A stretch of DNA of 5,747 nt. It comes from an uncultured Oscillospiraceae bacterium (GTDB taxonomy: Bacteria > Bacillota > Clostridia > Oscillospirales > Oscillospiraceae). The DNA is taken from assembly GCA_934643765.1 (NCBI GenBank), contig CAKUCT010000125.1:1-5747 (forward strand), in the 5' to 3' direction. The position numbers and the translations under genes were made by a program. Each line of letters opens with the position of its first letter. The stretch's first letter is position 1. Positions 1 to 5,555 of the stretch are shown in pieces. The notes beneath the pieces were generated by a model. It worked only from the letters and a program-made list of their open reading frames with translations, was not told where the DNA came from and ran no database searches.

Positions 1-1
1 G

Positions 2-163
2 CTGCACTATGGTCTGGTTACGAGCGTGCCGCTCACGCACGGCGGGTTCCTGCTGTATAACGGCGGGTTTACGGCGGCGCTCATCTGCTTCCTGTTCATC
101 CCGGTGATGGAGATGTTCTTCCATACAAAAGAAGAGCGCCGGCAGCTGAAGACAGGAAAGTAA
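2..163 (+). CDS. 3' end of a multi-pass membrane protein, possibly DUF1576 family (partial)
   Basis: The frame is open from the left edge to a TAA at 161-163, leaving 53 C-terminal residues. The visible part has a glycine-rich stretch (HGGFLLYNGGFTA), then a hydrophobic segment (LICFLFIPVMEMFF), then a charged tail (HTKEERRQLKTGK). This is the pattern of a last transmembrane helix followed by a cytoplasmic end. The Gly/Asn-rich 'LYNGGFTA' element before a terminal helix resembles, from memory, the repeated ends of DUF1576 proteins, a family of large Firmicutes membrane proteins of unknown function. That assignment is an inference from a short fragment; another membrane transporter is possible. 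The small zinc-ribbon gene starts 34 bp downstream on the same strand, and no terminator hairpin was seen in that gap, so the two may share a transcript. Confidence 0.6.
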   Translation: MHYGLVTSVPLTHGGFLLYNGGFTAALICFLFIPVMEMFFHTKEERRQLKTGK

Positions 164-197
164 AAAACGGACGCAAAAGAAAGGAAGGGGGACAGAT

Positions 198-530
198 ATG
201 TTGTACTACTGCGAAAACTGTCATTTGGTTTGCCAGGGGCCTGTCTGCCCCTACTGCGGCGCGGCGCCGCTGCGCGCACCGGAAGACGGTGATTACTGCT
301 ATCTGGCGACGATGGAATCTCCCTGGGGCGAGGCCATGCAGGAACTTTTGAAGGACGCGGGCATTTCCTGCCTTGCAAGGCAGGCGCGGAGCGTTCTGTA
401 CTCTGTGGCCTTCGGCCAGACGCACGCGGAGATCGAGCTTTTTGTTCCGTGGGAGGATCTGGCGGAGGCGATCGATCTGCGCAAGAGCCTGCTGGAGAGT
501 ACGCCGCTGGAAGAGAACCCGGAAGAATAA
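198..530 (+). CDS. small zinc-ribbon protein with DUF2007-like C-terminal domain
   Basis: This encodes 110 residues. The N-terminus has two CxxC knuckles, Cys5-Cys8 and Cys17-Cys20 (CENC and CPYC), forming a probable four-cysteine zinc ribbon; Cys12 lies between them. Residues about 35-98 look like the DUF2007 ('putative signal-transducing protein') fold: a helix following 'SPWGEAMQELLKDAGI', a middle strand, then 'IELFVPWEDLAEAIDL'. No catalytic residues are visible and no signal peptide is present, so it is probably cytoplasmic. The acidic tail (LEENPEE) is likely disordered. The ATG at 198 follows a purine-rich SD (GGAAGGGGG, 183-191) with a 6-nt spacer. It lies downstream of the membrane-protein fragment and ends just before a strong hairpin. 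The function is not known; I recognise only the domain style. Confidence 0.85.
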   Translation: MLYYCENCHLVCQGPVCPYCGAAPLRAPEDGDYCYLATMESPWGEAMQELLKDAGISCLARQARSVLYSVAFGQTHAEIELFVPWEDLAEAIDLRKSLLESTPLEENPEE

Positions 531-537
531 CAAACAA

Positions 538-567
538 AACCCGCGCCCCGGTTCCGGGGCGCGGGTT
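538..567. terminator. bidirectional intrinsic terminator between convergent genes
   Basis: A perfect 12-bp GC-rich stem pairs 540-551 with 554-565, and AA/TT at 538-539 and 566-567 extends it to 14 bp. Only two bases (TT) lie between the arms, so in RNA the effective loop is probably four bases. It starts 7 bp after the zinc-ribbon stop codon and lies about 40 bp beyond the stop of the minus-strand mocA-like gene. On the minus strand the stem is followed by TTTTGTTTG, a good T-tract. On the plus strand the tail (TTGCTTGTC) is weaker. It probably serves both genes, more efficiently for the minus-strand one. Confidence 0.85.
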
Positions 568-605
568 GCTTGTCAAAAAGCGGGTTTTGAGCAAAAGATC
601 GCCTC

Positions 606-1205
606 TTAACCGGCCGTCTCTGCTTTTAATTGATCCAGCGCGAGCTTGGTGTCGCAGTCATAGAGCTCTTCGGGCGGAATTTCAACCAGATGCAGTACGT
701 CCTCGTGCGCCCGAATGACGCGGCTTCCGCCCCGGTCGCCCTCAAGCTGCATGAGTTCCGGGAAAAACGCTTTCGGGAAGATGCAGGGATTGCCGCGTAC
801 GCCATTGTGCGCCGCGCCAATGATGCATTGCGGCTCACGCATCCAGCGCTCAGCGACGGCGCAGACGGAGGCTGGCTGCAGAAGCGGCTGGTCCGCGACC
901 ATGTATAAGATGGCATCCAGGTCCTGCATGGCAGCGGTGCCGAGGAAGATCGTGTGGCTGACGCCAAGCGCTGGCTCACGGTTTTCGATCGCGTCAAAGC
1001 CATATAATTCGGCCAGGCGCAGGGCTCTGTCATATTGGCTGACGACCGTCACGCGGGAAAACAGCCCCTGCGGCACGGCCATGAGCGCCAGTTCCAGAAG
1101 CGTTTTTCCGCGATATTGCGCAAAGAGCTTGTTTTCTCCAAAGCGGCTGGCATTTCCGGCCGCCATAATCAGACACCCGATGGCGGGTTTTGCTGCATCC
1201 GGCAT
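606..1205 (-). CDS. mocA: molybdenum cofactor cytidylyltransferase (MocA-like NTP transferase)
   Basis: This encodes 199 residues, the usual size for MobA/MocA-type nucleotidyltransferases. The N-terminal nucleotide-binding signature is at residues 12-27 (LIMAAGNASRFGENKL), with Arg21 and Lys26 in the usual places. The metal-binding acidic motif is VADQPLL (103-109, Asp105). The later conserved blocks RGNPCIFP (137-144), GDRGGSRVI (156-164) and DCDT (184-187) are also present. 'AAG' rather than 'AGG' in the signature is the form associated with CTP use (MocA) rather than GTP use (MobA). The expected product is therefore molybdopterin cytosine dinucleotide made from Mo-molybdopterin and CTP, in the cytoplasm. 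The start was chosen at 1205 because GGAGG lies 9 nt upstream (1215-1219, minus strand) and a promoter lies just before it. The open frame continues to 1418, but that extension has no family similarity. It is divergent from xdhABC, whose enzyme would use this cofactor. Confidence 0.88.
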   Translation of the reverse strand: MPDAAKPAIGCLIMAAGNASRFGENKLFAQYRGKTLLELALMAVPQGLFSRVTVVSQYDRALRLAELYGFDAIENREPALGVSHTIFLGTAAMQDLDAILYMVADQPLLQPASVCAVAERWMREPQCIIGAAHNGVRGNPCIFPKAFFPELMQLEGDRGGSRVIRAHEDVLHLVEIPPEELYDCDTKLALDQLKAETAG

Positions 1206-1236
1206 AAAAAGAGACCTCCGTGATTTTCTACAATTC

Positions 1237-1265
1237 AGTATACCCATTTTTGAGCAATCATGCAA
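1237..1265 (-). promoter_or_regulatory. predicted sigma-A promoter of mocA-like gene
   Basis: On the minus strand, TTGCAT (1265-1260) and TATACT (1242-1237) are separated by 17 bp. The -10 matches the consensus at five of six positions and the -35 keeps the key TTG. Transcription would start near 1230, giving a leader of about 25 nt that contains the GGAGG ribosome binding site. This supports 1205 as the true start of the gene. It is a prediction from sequence only. Confidence 0.6.
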
Positions 1266-1294
1266 GAAACCGCCAAAAATTTCGATCATTCCGA

Positions 1295-1330
1295 AAAAAG
1301 CGTTATCTCTAAAATAGGATAATGCTTTTT
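1295..1330. repeat. 13-bp inverted repeat, candidate operator between divergent promoters
   Basis: The left arm AAAAAGCGTTATC (1295-1307) and right arm GATAATGCTTTTT (1318-1330) are reverse complements except at one position (G1302 against T1323). They are separated by 10 bp. The centre is near 1312.5, about 55 bp upstream of the predicted xdhA transcription start and about 82 bp upstream of that of the mocA-like gene. Neither predicted transcript would contain it, so a DNA site for a dimeric regulator is more likely than an RNA hairpin. If it were transcribed in the plus direction, the mismatch would become a G-U pair and the trailing T-run would resemble a terminator. I do not recognise the motif as a named operator. 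Confidence 0.55.
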
Positions 1331-1332
1331 GC

Positions 1333-1361
1333 TTTCGCTTTGCGCCGCCGTGTGCTAAAAT
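1333..1361 (+). promoter_or_regulatory. predicted extended -10 promoter of xdhABC
   Basis: TAAAAT at 1356-1361 is preceded by TG at 1353-1354 and one base, the extended -10 form. The matching -35 position (1333-1338, TTTCGC, 17-bp spacing) is poor, which fits a promoter needing either the extended -10 or an activator. Transcription would start near 1368, leaving a leader of about 76 nt before xdhA. The inverted repeat ends 2 bp upstream of the -35 position, where an activator could contact RNA polymerase. Confidence 0.5.
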
Positions 1362-1407
1362 GAAACCAAAATAGAGCAGGAAAAGGCCGGTTTTGTATCC
1401 TTCCGGG

Positions 1408-1433
1408 CCATTTTCCAATGCCAGCGAAAATGG
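1408..1433 (+). promoter_or_regulatory. leader hairpin overlapping the xdhA Shine-Dalgarno
   Basis: CCATTTTC (1408-1415) pairs perfectly with GAAAATGG (1426-1433) around a 10-nt loop. The last two bases of the stem are the first two G's of the xdhA ribosome binding site GGAGG (1432-1436). In the mRNA the hairpin could therefore partly mask ribosome binding. A CTTCC at 1400-1404 could alternatively pair with GGAGG through one G-U pair. The stem is only 8 bp and AT-rich in the middle, so its effect may be small. It does not match any riboswitch I recognise. Confidence 0.35.
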
Positions 1434-1443
1434 AGGTCAGACT

Positions 1444-3759
1444 ATGAGCATCGTAGGCAAAAGCGAGGTTCGTGTCGACGCTTTTGACAAAGCAACAGGC
1501 AGAACCAAGTATTATGAAGACCGGATGCCGGCGGGCGCATTGTATGTGCGCATCAAGCATTCCGAAATTGCTCACGGATATGTCAAGTCCATCGACACGT
1601 CCGCGGCGGAAGCCATTGAGGGCGTGGTCAAGGTGCTGACGTGCTTCGACGTGCCGGATATCCCCTTCCCGACCGCGGGCCACCCCTGGTCGATGGACCC
1701 GGGCCATCAGGACGTTGCCGACCGGTATTTGCTCAACCGGCACGTGCGCTATTACGGAGACGAGGTCGCCGTCGTCATTGCCGAAAACGAGGTCGCGGCC
1801 ATGCAGGGCGTGCGGGCGCTGAAGGTAGAGTACGATGTGCTGCCGTTCGTGCTGGACGTGCAGAAGGCGATGGAGCCGGACGCGCCGCAGCTGCATGACG
1901 AGTTCCCGAATAATATTCTCAAGCACACGTCAATGGCCAAGGGCAACTATGAAGAGGCGATCAAAGAGCCGGGCCTGATTAAGGTAGAGGGCTGGTACGA
2001 TACACCGACCGTTCAGCATTGTCATATCGAGAACCACGGCTGCTTTGCTTACGCGGAAAACGGCCGTATCACGGTCGTCTCGTCCACACAGATTCCGCAC
2101 ATCATCCGCCGCGTCGTCGGCCAGGCGCTGGGGCGGCCCTGGGCCGATATCCAGGTCATCAAGCCGTACATCGGCGGCGGCTTCGGCAACAAGCAGGACG
2201 CGCTCTATGAGCCGCTTTGCGCCTGGTGCTCCACGCAGGTAAACGGCCAGTGCGTGCGCATCGACTGCGCGCGCGAAGAGACTTTTGTGTCGAACCGCGT
2301 GCGCCATGCCATCCGCTTCCATATCATCACCTGGCTCCATAAAGACGGCTCGATTGCCGCGCGCAAGGTCGAGTGCTTCTCCAATCAGGGCGCCTACGCG
2401 TCCCACGGCCATTCGATCGTGGCAAAAGCCATGGGTTCGTTCCCGCAGATTTATCCGTGTGACAACTTTGAAGGCGATGCCTACACGGTCTACACCAACC
2501 GGCCCGTTGCGGGCGCCATGCGCGGCTACGGCATGCCGCAGGCATCGTTTGCAGACGACGCAAACATCGAAGAGTGCGCGCTGGCGGTCGGTATGAATCC
2601 TCTGGAGTACCGCAATAAGTTCATCATGCCCCAGGGCTATGAAGACGGCTTCTCGCACAATGTCAACTATTATGATTCCTTCCGCGAGTGTATGGAAAAG
2701 GGCCGCAAGGCCATTGATTATGACCAGAAGCTCAAAGAATACCAGAACCAGACGGGTCCTGTCCGCCGCGGCATCGGCATGGCGGCTTTCTGGTATAATA
2801 CCGCGGTCTACCCCATTTCGCTTGAAACCTCGTCCAACCGTATGCAGCTGAACTTAGATGGTACGGTCACCATGCAGTGCGGCGAGACGGAAATCGGCCA
2901 GGGCGCCGATACGGCCTATTCGCAGATGACGGCGGAGGTTGTGGGTCTTGCCAGCTACCGCGACGTGCACGTCGTCTCCTGTCAGGACTCGGACATCACG
3001 CCGACCGGCCTTGGCGCCTACGCCTCCCGGCAGACCTATGTTGCGGGCTTTGCCATCCGGCAGACGGGCGAGCTTCTGAAGCAGAAGATTCTGGCCTACG
3101 CATCCAAAATTACGCGGCAGGCAAAGGAAAATATGAAAATTGAGCAGGGCAACATTGTCCGCATCATAGACGGTAAGGTGCTCATGAGCCTCAAGGAGCT
3201 GGCCATGAACGCGCAGTATAATGCCGCGGATTCCGAGCATATCACGGCGGAATCTACTTACACCATCCGCAACAACGCCTATTCCTTCGGCTGCAGCTTT
3301 GCCGAGGTTGAGGTGGATATCCCGATGTGCAAGGTCAAGCTTCTGCGTCTGATCAATGTCCACGACTGCGGCAGCCTGATCAACCCGGCGCTGGCCGAAG
3401 CGCAGGTGCACGGCGGCATGTCGATGGCTATCGGCTACGGTATGTCGGAGCAGCTGCTGTTCGATGAGAAGACCGGCCGGCCGCTCAACAACAACCTGCT
3501 GGACTATAAGCTTTCGACCTTTATGGACCATCCGGATCTGGAGGCGCTGTTCGTGGAAAATCCGGAGCCGACGTCTCCGTTCGGAACCAAGGCGCTCGGC
3601 GAGCCGCCTGCGTGCTCCGGTGCGCCGGCGATCCGCAACGCGATTTTGCAGGCGACCGGCGTCGCCATCGACCGCGCGCCCATTACGCCGCACGTTCTGT
3701 ATGCGGAATTCTCGAAGGCCGGACTCATCCATGACGATTGGGAGAAGGAGGGGAAATAA
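1444..3759 (+). CDS. xdhA: xanthine dehydrogenase/purine hydroxylase, molybdenum-binding subunit XdhA
   Basis: This encodes 771 residues, close to the roughly 750-residue length of E. coli XdhA. It is the catalytic subunit of a cytoplasmic molybdenum hydroxylase that hydroxylates a purine, probably hypoxanthine or xanthine. The N-terminal aldehyde oxidase/xanthine dehydrogenase a/b-hammerhead domain spans about 15-130. The molybdopterin-binding domains follow to about 700. Key elements are GGGFGNKQ (244-251), AMRGYGMPQ (358-366, Arg360 at the substrate-orienting arginine position), QGADT (486-490), GAYASRQT (524-531) and GTKALGEPP (714-722), whose Glu720 is the expected catalytic base. Gln251 stands where mammalian xanthine oxidoreductase has a substrate-binding Glu; E. 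coli XdhA, as I recall, also has Gln. The ATG at 1444 follows GGAGG (1432-1436) with a 7-nt spacer. The TTG at 1393 is rejected because family similarity begins at 'VGKSEVRVDA'. xdhB starts 3 bp after the stop. The frame is intact. Confidence 0.95.
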   Translation: MSIVGKSEVRVDAFDKATGRTKYYEDRMPAGALYVRIKHSEIAHGYVKSIDTSAAEAIEGVVKVLTCFDVPDIPFPTAGHPWSMDPGHQDVADRYLLNRHVRYYGDEVAVVIAENEVAAMQGVRALKVEYDVLPFVLDVQKAMEPDAPQLHDEFPNNILKHTSMAKGNYEEAIKEPGLIKVEGWYDTPTVQHCHIENHGCFAYAENGRITVVSSTQIPHIIRRVVGQALGRPWADIQVIKPYIGGGFGNKQDALYEPLCAWCSTQVNGQCVRIDCAREETFVSNRVRHAIRFHIITWLHKDGSIAARKVECFSNQGAYASHGHSIVAKAMGSFPQIYPCDNFEGDAYTVYTNRPVAGAMRGYGMPQASFADDANIEECALAVGMNPLEYRNKFIMPQGYEDGFSHNVNYYDSFRECMEKGRKAIDYDQKLKEYQNQTGPVRRGIGMAAFWYNTAVYPISLETSSNRMQLNLDGTVTMQCGETEIGQGADTAYSQMTAEVVGLASYRDVHVVSCQDSDITPTGLGAYASRQTYVAGFAIRQTGELLKQKILAYASKITRQAKENMKIEQGNIVRIIDGKVLMSLKELAMNAQYNAADSEHITAESTYTIRNNAYSFGCSFAEVEVDIPMCKVKLLRLINVHDCGSLINPALAEAQVHGGMSMAIGYGMSEQLLFDEKTGRPLNNNLLDYKLSTFMDHPDLEALFVENPEPTSPFGTKALGEPPACSGAPAIRNAILQATGVAIDRAPITPHVLYAEFSKAGLIHDDWEKEGK

Positions 3760-3762
3760 GCT

Positions 3763-4650
3763 ATGTATGATATGAAAGCGCTCTATGAAGCGACAAGTGT
3801 AGAACACGCGGTGCAGCTGCGTCTGGAGCATCCGGAAGCGCAGATCATTGCCGGCGGCACGGACGTTCTGGTTCAGATGCGCGAGGGCAAACGCGCGGGC
3901 AAGGAGCTTATCTCCATTCAGGCGCTCGATGAAATCCGCGGCATCTGTCTGGACGAAAACGAGGCCATCCGCATCGGAAGCCTCACAACGTTCTCCCATA
4001 TTACGCATAATCCGATCATTCAGAAATACATCAATGTTCTAGGGGAAGCCGTCGACATGGTGGGCGGCCCGCAGATCCGCAACGCCGGTACCATCGGCGG
4101 CAATACCTGCAACGGTGTGACCTCCGCCGACTCCGCTTCGACGCTTCACGCCTGGGAGGCGATCATTGAGCTGACCGGCAAGAACGGCAAGCGCTATCTT
4201 CCCATCAAGGACTTCTATATCAAGGCCGGCACTGTGGATATCAACATCGAAGACGGCGAAATTCAGACGGCTGTTATCATCCCGAAGGAATCTTACGACC
4301 GCACGGCGGGCTTCTATATCAAATACGCCATGCGCAACGCGATGGATATCGCCACGACCGGCTGCTCGGTGAACTGCCGGCTGTCGGAGGATAAGAAGAC
4401 ATTTGAGCGCGTGCGAATTGCCTACGGCGTGGCGGGCCCAGTCCCGATGCGCGTGCCGAGCGCAGAGACGTTCATCAACGGAAAAGCGGTCACACTGGAA
4501 AACATTGAGACCTTTTCCAAGACGGTTCTGGAGGATATCCACCCCAGAGATTCCTGGCGCGCCAGCAAGGCATTCCGGCAGCATATTGCCGTGGAAATGG
4601 CCAAGCGGTGCCTCATTGAGTCGGTCAAACGCTGCGGAGGTGACGTGTAA
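3763..4650 (+). CDS. xdhB: xanthine dehydrogenase FAD-binding subunit XdhB
   Basis: This encodes 295 residues, matching the about 292 of E. coli XdhB. It binds FAD and passes electrons from the iron-sulfur subunit to the final acceptor, usually NAD+. Two FAD-binding motifs of the CO dehydrogenase flavoprotein family are clear: IIAGGTDVLVQ (28-38) and the block GGPQIRNAGTIGGNTCNG (101-118), followed by TSADSA (120-125). The C-terminal CO-dehydrogenase flavoprotein domain occupies about 185-290 and includes KYAMRNAMDIATTG (187-200) and SWRASKAFR (264-272). No signal peptide is present. The ATG at 3763 is preceded by GGAGGGG (3747-3753), which lies inside the last codons of xdhA, and the gap between the genes is only 3 bp. 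Its stop shares one base with the start of xdhC (TAATG), so the subunits are probably translated in a coupled way and in balanced amounts. Confidence 0.95.
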   Translation: MYDMKALYEATSVEHAVQLRLEHPEAQIIAGGTDVLVQMREGKRAGKELISIQALDEIRGICLDENEAIRIGSLTTFSHITHNPIIQKYINVLGEAVDMVGGPQIRNAGTIGGNTCNGVTSADSASTLHAWEAIIELTGKNGKRYLPIKDFYIKAGTVDINIEDGEIQTAVIIPKESYDRTAGFYIKYAMRNAMDIATTGCSVNCRLSEDKKTFERVRIAYGVAGPVPMRVPSAETFINGKAVTLENIETFSKTVLEDIHPRDSWRASKAFRQHIAVEMAKRCLIESVKRCGGDV

Positions 4651-5156
4651 TGGCACAGTATAAGCTTGTAAAATGCACGGTCAACGGCAAAACGCGCGAG
4701 CAGATGGTAGACGTCCGCGCGAGTCTGACGGACATGCTGCGCAACAATTATCATCTGACTTCCGTTAAAAAGGGCTGCGAGGTTGGCGAGTGCGGCGCGT
4801 GCACGGTGCTCATTGACGGCGAGGCTATCAACTCCTGCCTGTATCTTGCGGTGTGGGCAGAGGGGAAGAACATCATTACGCTGGAGGGCCTGATGAACCC
4901 CGACGGCACGCTGTCGGATATCCAGAAGGCGTTCATCGACGAGACGGCCATTCAGTGCGGCTTCTGCACGCCGGGCTTTATCCTGACGGCGACCGAGATT
5001 CTGAATGCAGGTGTGGAGTATTCCGACGAGGAACTGCGAAAGCTCCTCTCCGGCCACCTGTGCCGGTGTACCGGCTACCAGAACATTTTCAGAGCCGTCA
5101 AAAAGACGATGCTCAGAAGACTCGGCAAAGATGCCGAGGCAGAGCTAGTAAAGTAA
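4650..5156 (+). CDS. xdhC: xanthine dehydrogenase [2Fe-2S] iron-sulfur subunit XdhC
   Basis: This encodes 168 residues; E. coli XdhC has about 159. The small subunit carries both iron-sulfur clusters that link the Mo centre to FAD. The plant-ferredoxin-type domain has Cys43, Cys48, Cys51 and Cys63 (KGCEVGECGAC, then NSCLY). The C-terminal four-helix [2Fe-2S] domain has Cys103 and Cys106 (QCGFCTPG) and Cys138 and Cys140 (LCRCTGYQ). All eight ligands are present. The last 12 or so residues (RLGKDAEAELVK) extend past the usual end and look unstructured. The ATG at 4650 overlaps the xdhB stop by one base and has GGAGG at 4636-4640 with a 9-nt spacer. The name follows the E. coli subunit scheme; it is not the XdhC maturation chaperone of Rhodobacter, which has the same name but is unrelated. 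Confidence 0.95.
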   Translation: MAQYKLVKCTVNGKTREQMVDVRASLTDMLRNNYHLTSVKKGCEVGECGACTVLIDGEAINSCLYLAVWAEGKNIITLEGLMNPDGTLSDIQKAFIDETAIQCGFCTPGFILTATEILNAGVEYSDEELRKLLSGHLCRCTGYQNIFRAVKKTMLRRLGKDAEAELVK

Positions 5157-5164
5157 CAAGGCAG

Positions 5165-5198
5165 AAGACCGCCCGCAGAACAATCTGCGGGCGGTCTT
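5165..5198 (+). terminator. hairpin at the 3' end of xdhABC
   Basis: A perfect 15-bp stem pairs AAGACCGCCCGCAGA (5165-5179) with 5184-5198 around an ACAA loop. It begins 9 bases after the xdhC stop. The stem is very stable, but only CTT precedes GCACG on the 3' side, so there is no real U-tract. It may be an inefficient terminator or a structure that protects the 3' end of the mRNA. Some read-through into the small membrane-protein gene at 5254 is plausible. Confidence 0.65.
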
Positions 5199-5253
5199 GC
5201 ACGTTGATGCAGACTGTGATATGCTGGGAAAAAGAAAATCGCGGAGGTGCGGG

Positions 5254-5493
5254 ATGAAAAAGCTGAAGGAAGTGTTCTTTTCGGAGCGGGGCATGGGCAT
5301 TGTCAATATGCTGTTCTGCCTTTCTCTGCTTATTCGCGTCGGCTGGCTGACGGTTCTTACCTACCTTGTATGGGCGATGTATCTCTTTTTCTGCAGGAAA
5401 CACGCCGAGTCCAAGGCGAGCAAGATCATCAACACCGTATTTTTGGTGATTGCAGCCGTCCTCGCCTGTGTGAACCTGTACTTTATGTTCTGA
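5254..5493 (+). CDS. small hydrophobic membrane protein of unknown function
   Basis: This encodes 79 residues with no family I recognise. A charged N-terminus (MKKLKEVFFSERG) is followed by a long hydrophobic region from about 15 to 47, interrupted by Arg28, which could be one or two membrane spans. A basic loop comes next (CRKHAESKASK, 47-57), then a final span at about 58-77 (INTVFLVIAAVLACVNLYFM) that ends almost at the C-terminus. The pattern fits two or three transmembrane helices. The ATG at 5254 has GGAGG at 5243-5247 with a 6-nt spacer. The same frame opens earlier at 5197, but that start lies inside the hairpin and adds a non-hydrophobic stretch. It sits 97 bp after xdhC. No clear promoter was found in the gap, so it may depend on read-through or have its own weak promoter. 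A link to purine metabolism is not shown. Confidence 0.75.
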   Translation: MKKLKEVFFSERGMGIVNMLFCLSLLIRVGWLTVLTYLVWAMYLFFCRKHAESKASKIINTVFLVIAAVLACVNLYFMF

Positions 5494-5518
5494 ATGTCCA
5501 GGTTCCCCCGTAATTCTC

Positions 5519-5549
5519 AAGCGCCCTGGACTTTCGTCCGGGGCGCTTT
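5519..5549 (+). terminator. intrinsic terminator after the small membrane-protein gene
   Basis: AAGCGCCCTGGAC (5519-5531) pairs with GTCCGGGGCGCTT (5536-5548) around a TTTC loop, giving 13 pairs with one U-G wobble (5527/5540). A third T follows at 5549, then GCTGCC, so the U-tract is short. The wobble is a pair only in plus-strand RNA; in minus-strand RNA it is an A/C mismatch. The structure therefore suits the plus-strand gene better, although it also lies just beyond the stop of the convergent gene at 5556. Confidence 0.7.
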
Positions 5550-5555
5550 GCTGCC

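Noticed and set aside
1206..1418. N-terminal extension of the minus-strand mocA-like frame up to 1418 (71 extra residues)
   Set aside because: The extension has no family similarity. A good SD lies before the ATG at 1205, and a well-spaced promoter lies inside the extension, so the frame is open by chance.
1393..1443. Earlier TTG start for xdhA at 1393
   Set aside because: It has no good SD. The family N-terminus begins after 1444, and GGAGG is correctly spaced for the ATG at 1444.
1206..1443. Moco or purine riboswitch in the intergenic region
   Set aside because: I could not find the conserved core of either class. The predicted leaders (about 25 and 76 nt) are also short for a Moco riboswitch.
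2854..4008. 384-codon minus-strand open frame, plus similar long ones at 1930-2658, 4039-4656 and 4422-5057
   Set aside because: They lie opposite xdhA, xdhB and xdhC, which have clear family motifs. Their His/Arg/Asp-rich composition is typical of antisense frames of GC-rich genes.
5197..5223. Possible promoter (TTGCAC, then GATATG with upstream TG) for the small membrane gene
   Set aside because: The spacing is 15 bp, the -10 matches only three of six bases, and the -35 overlaps the hairpin arm. This is too weak to annotate.
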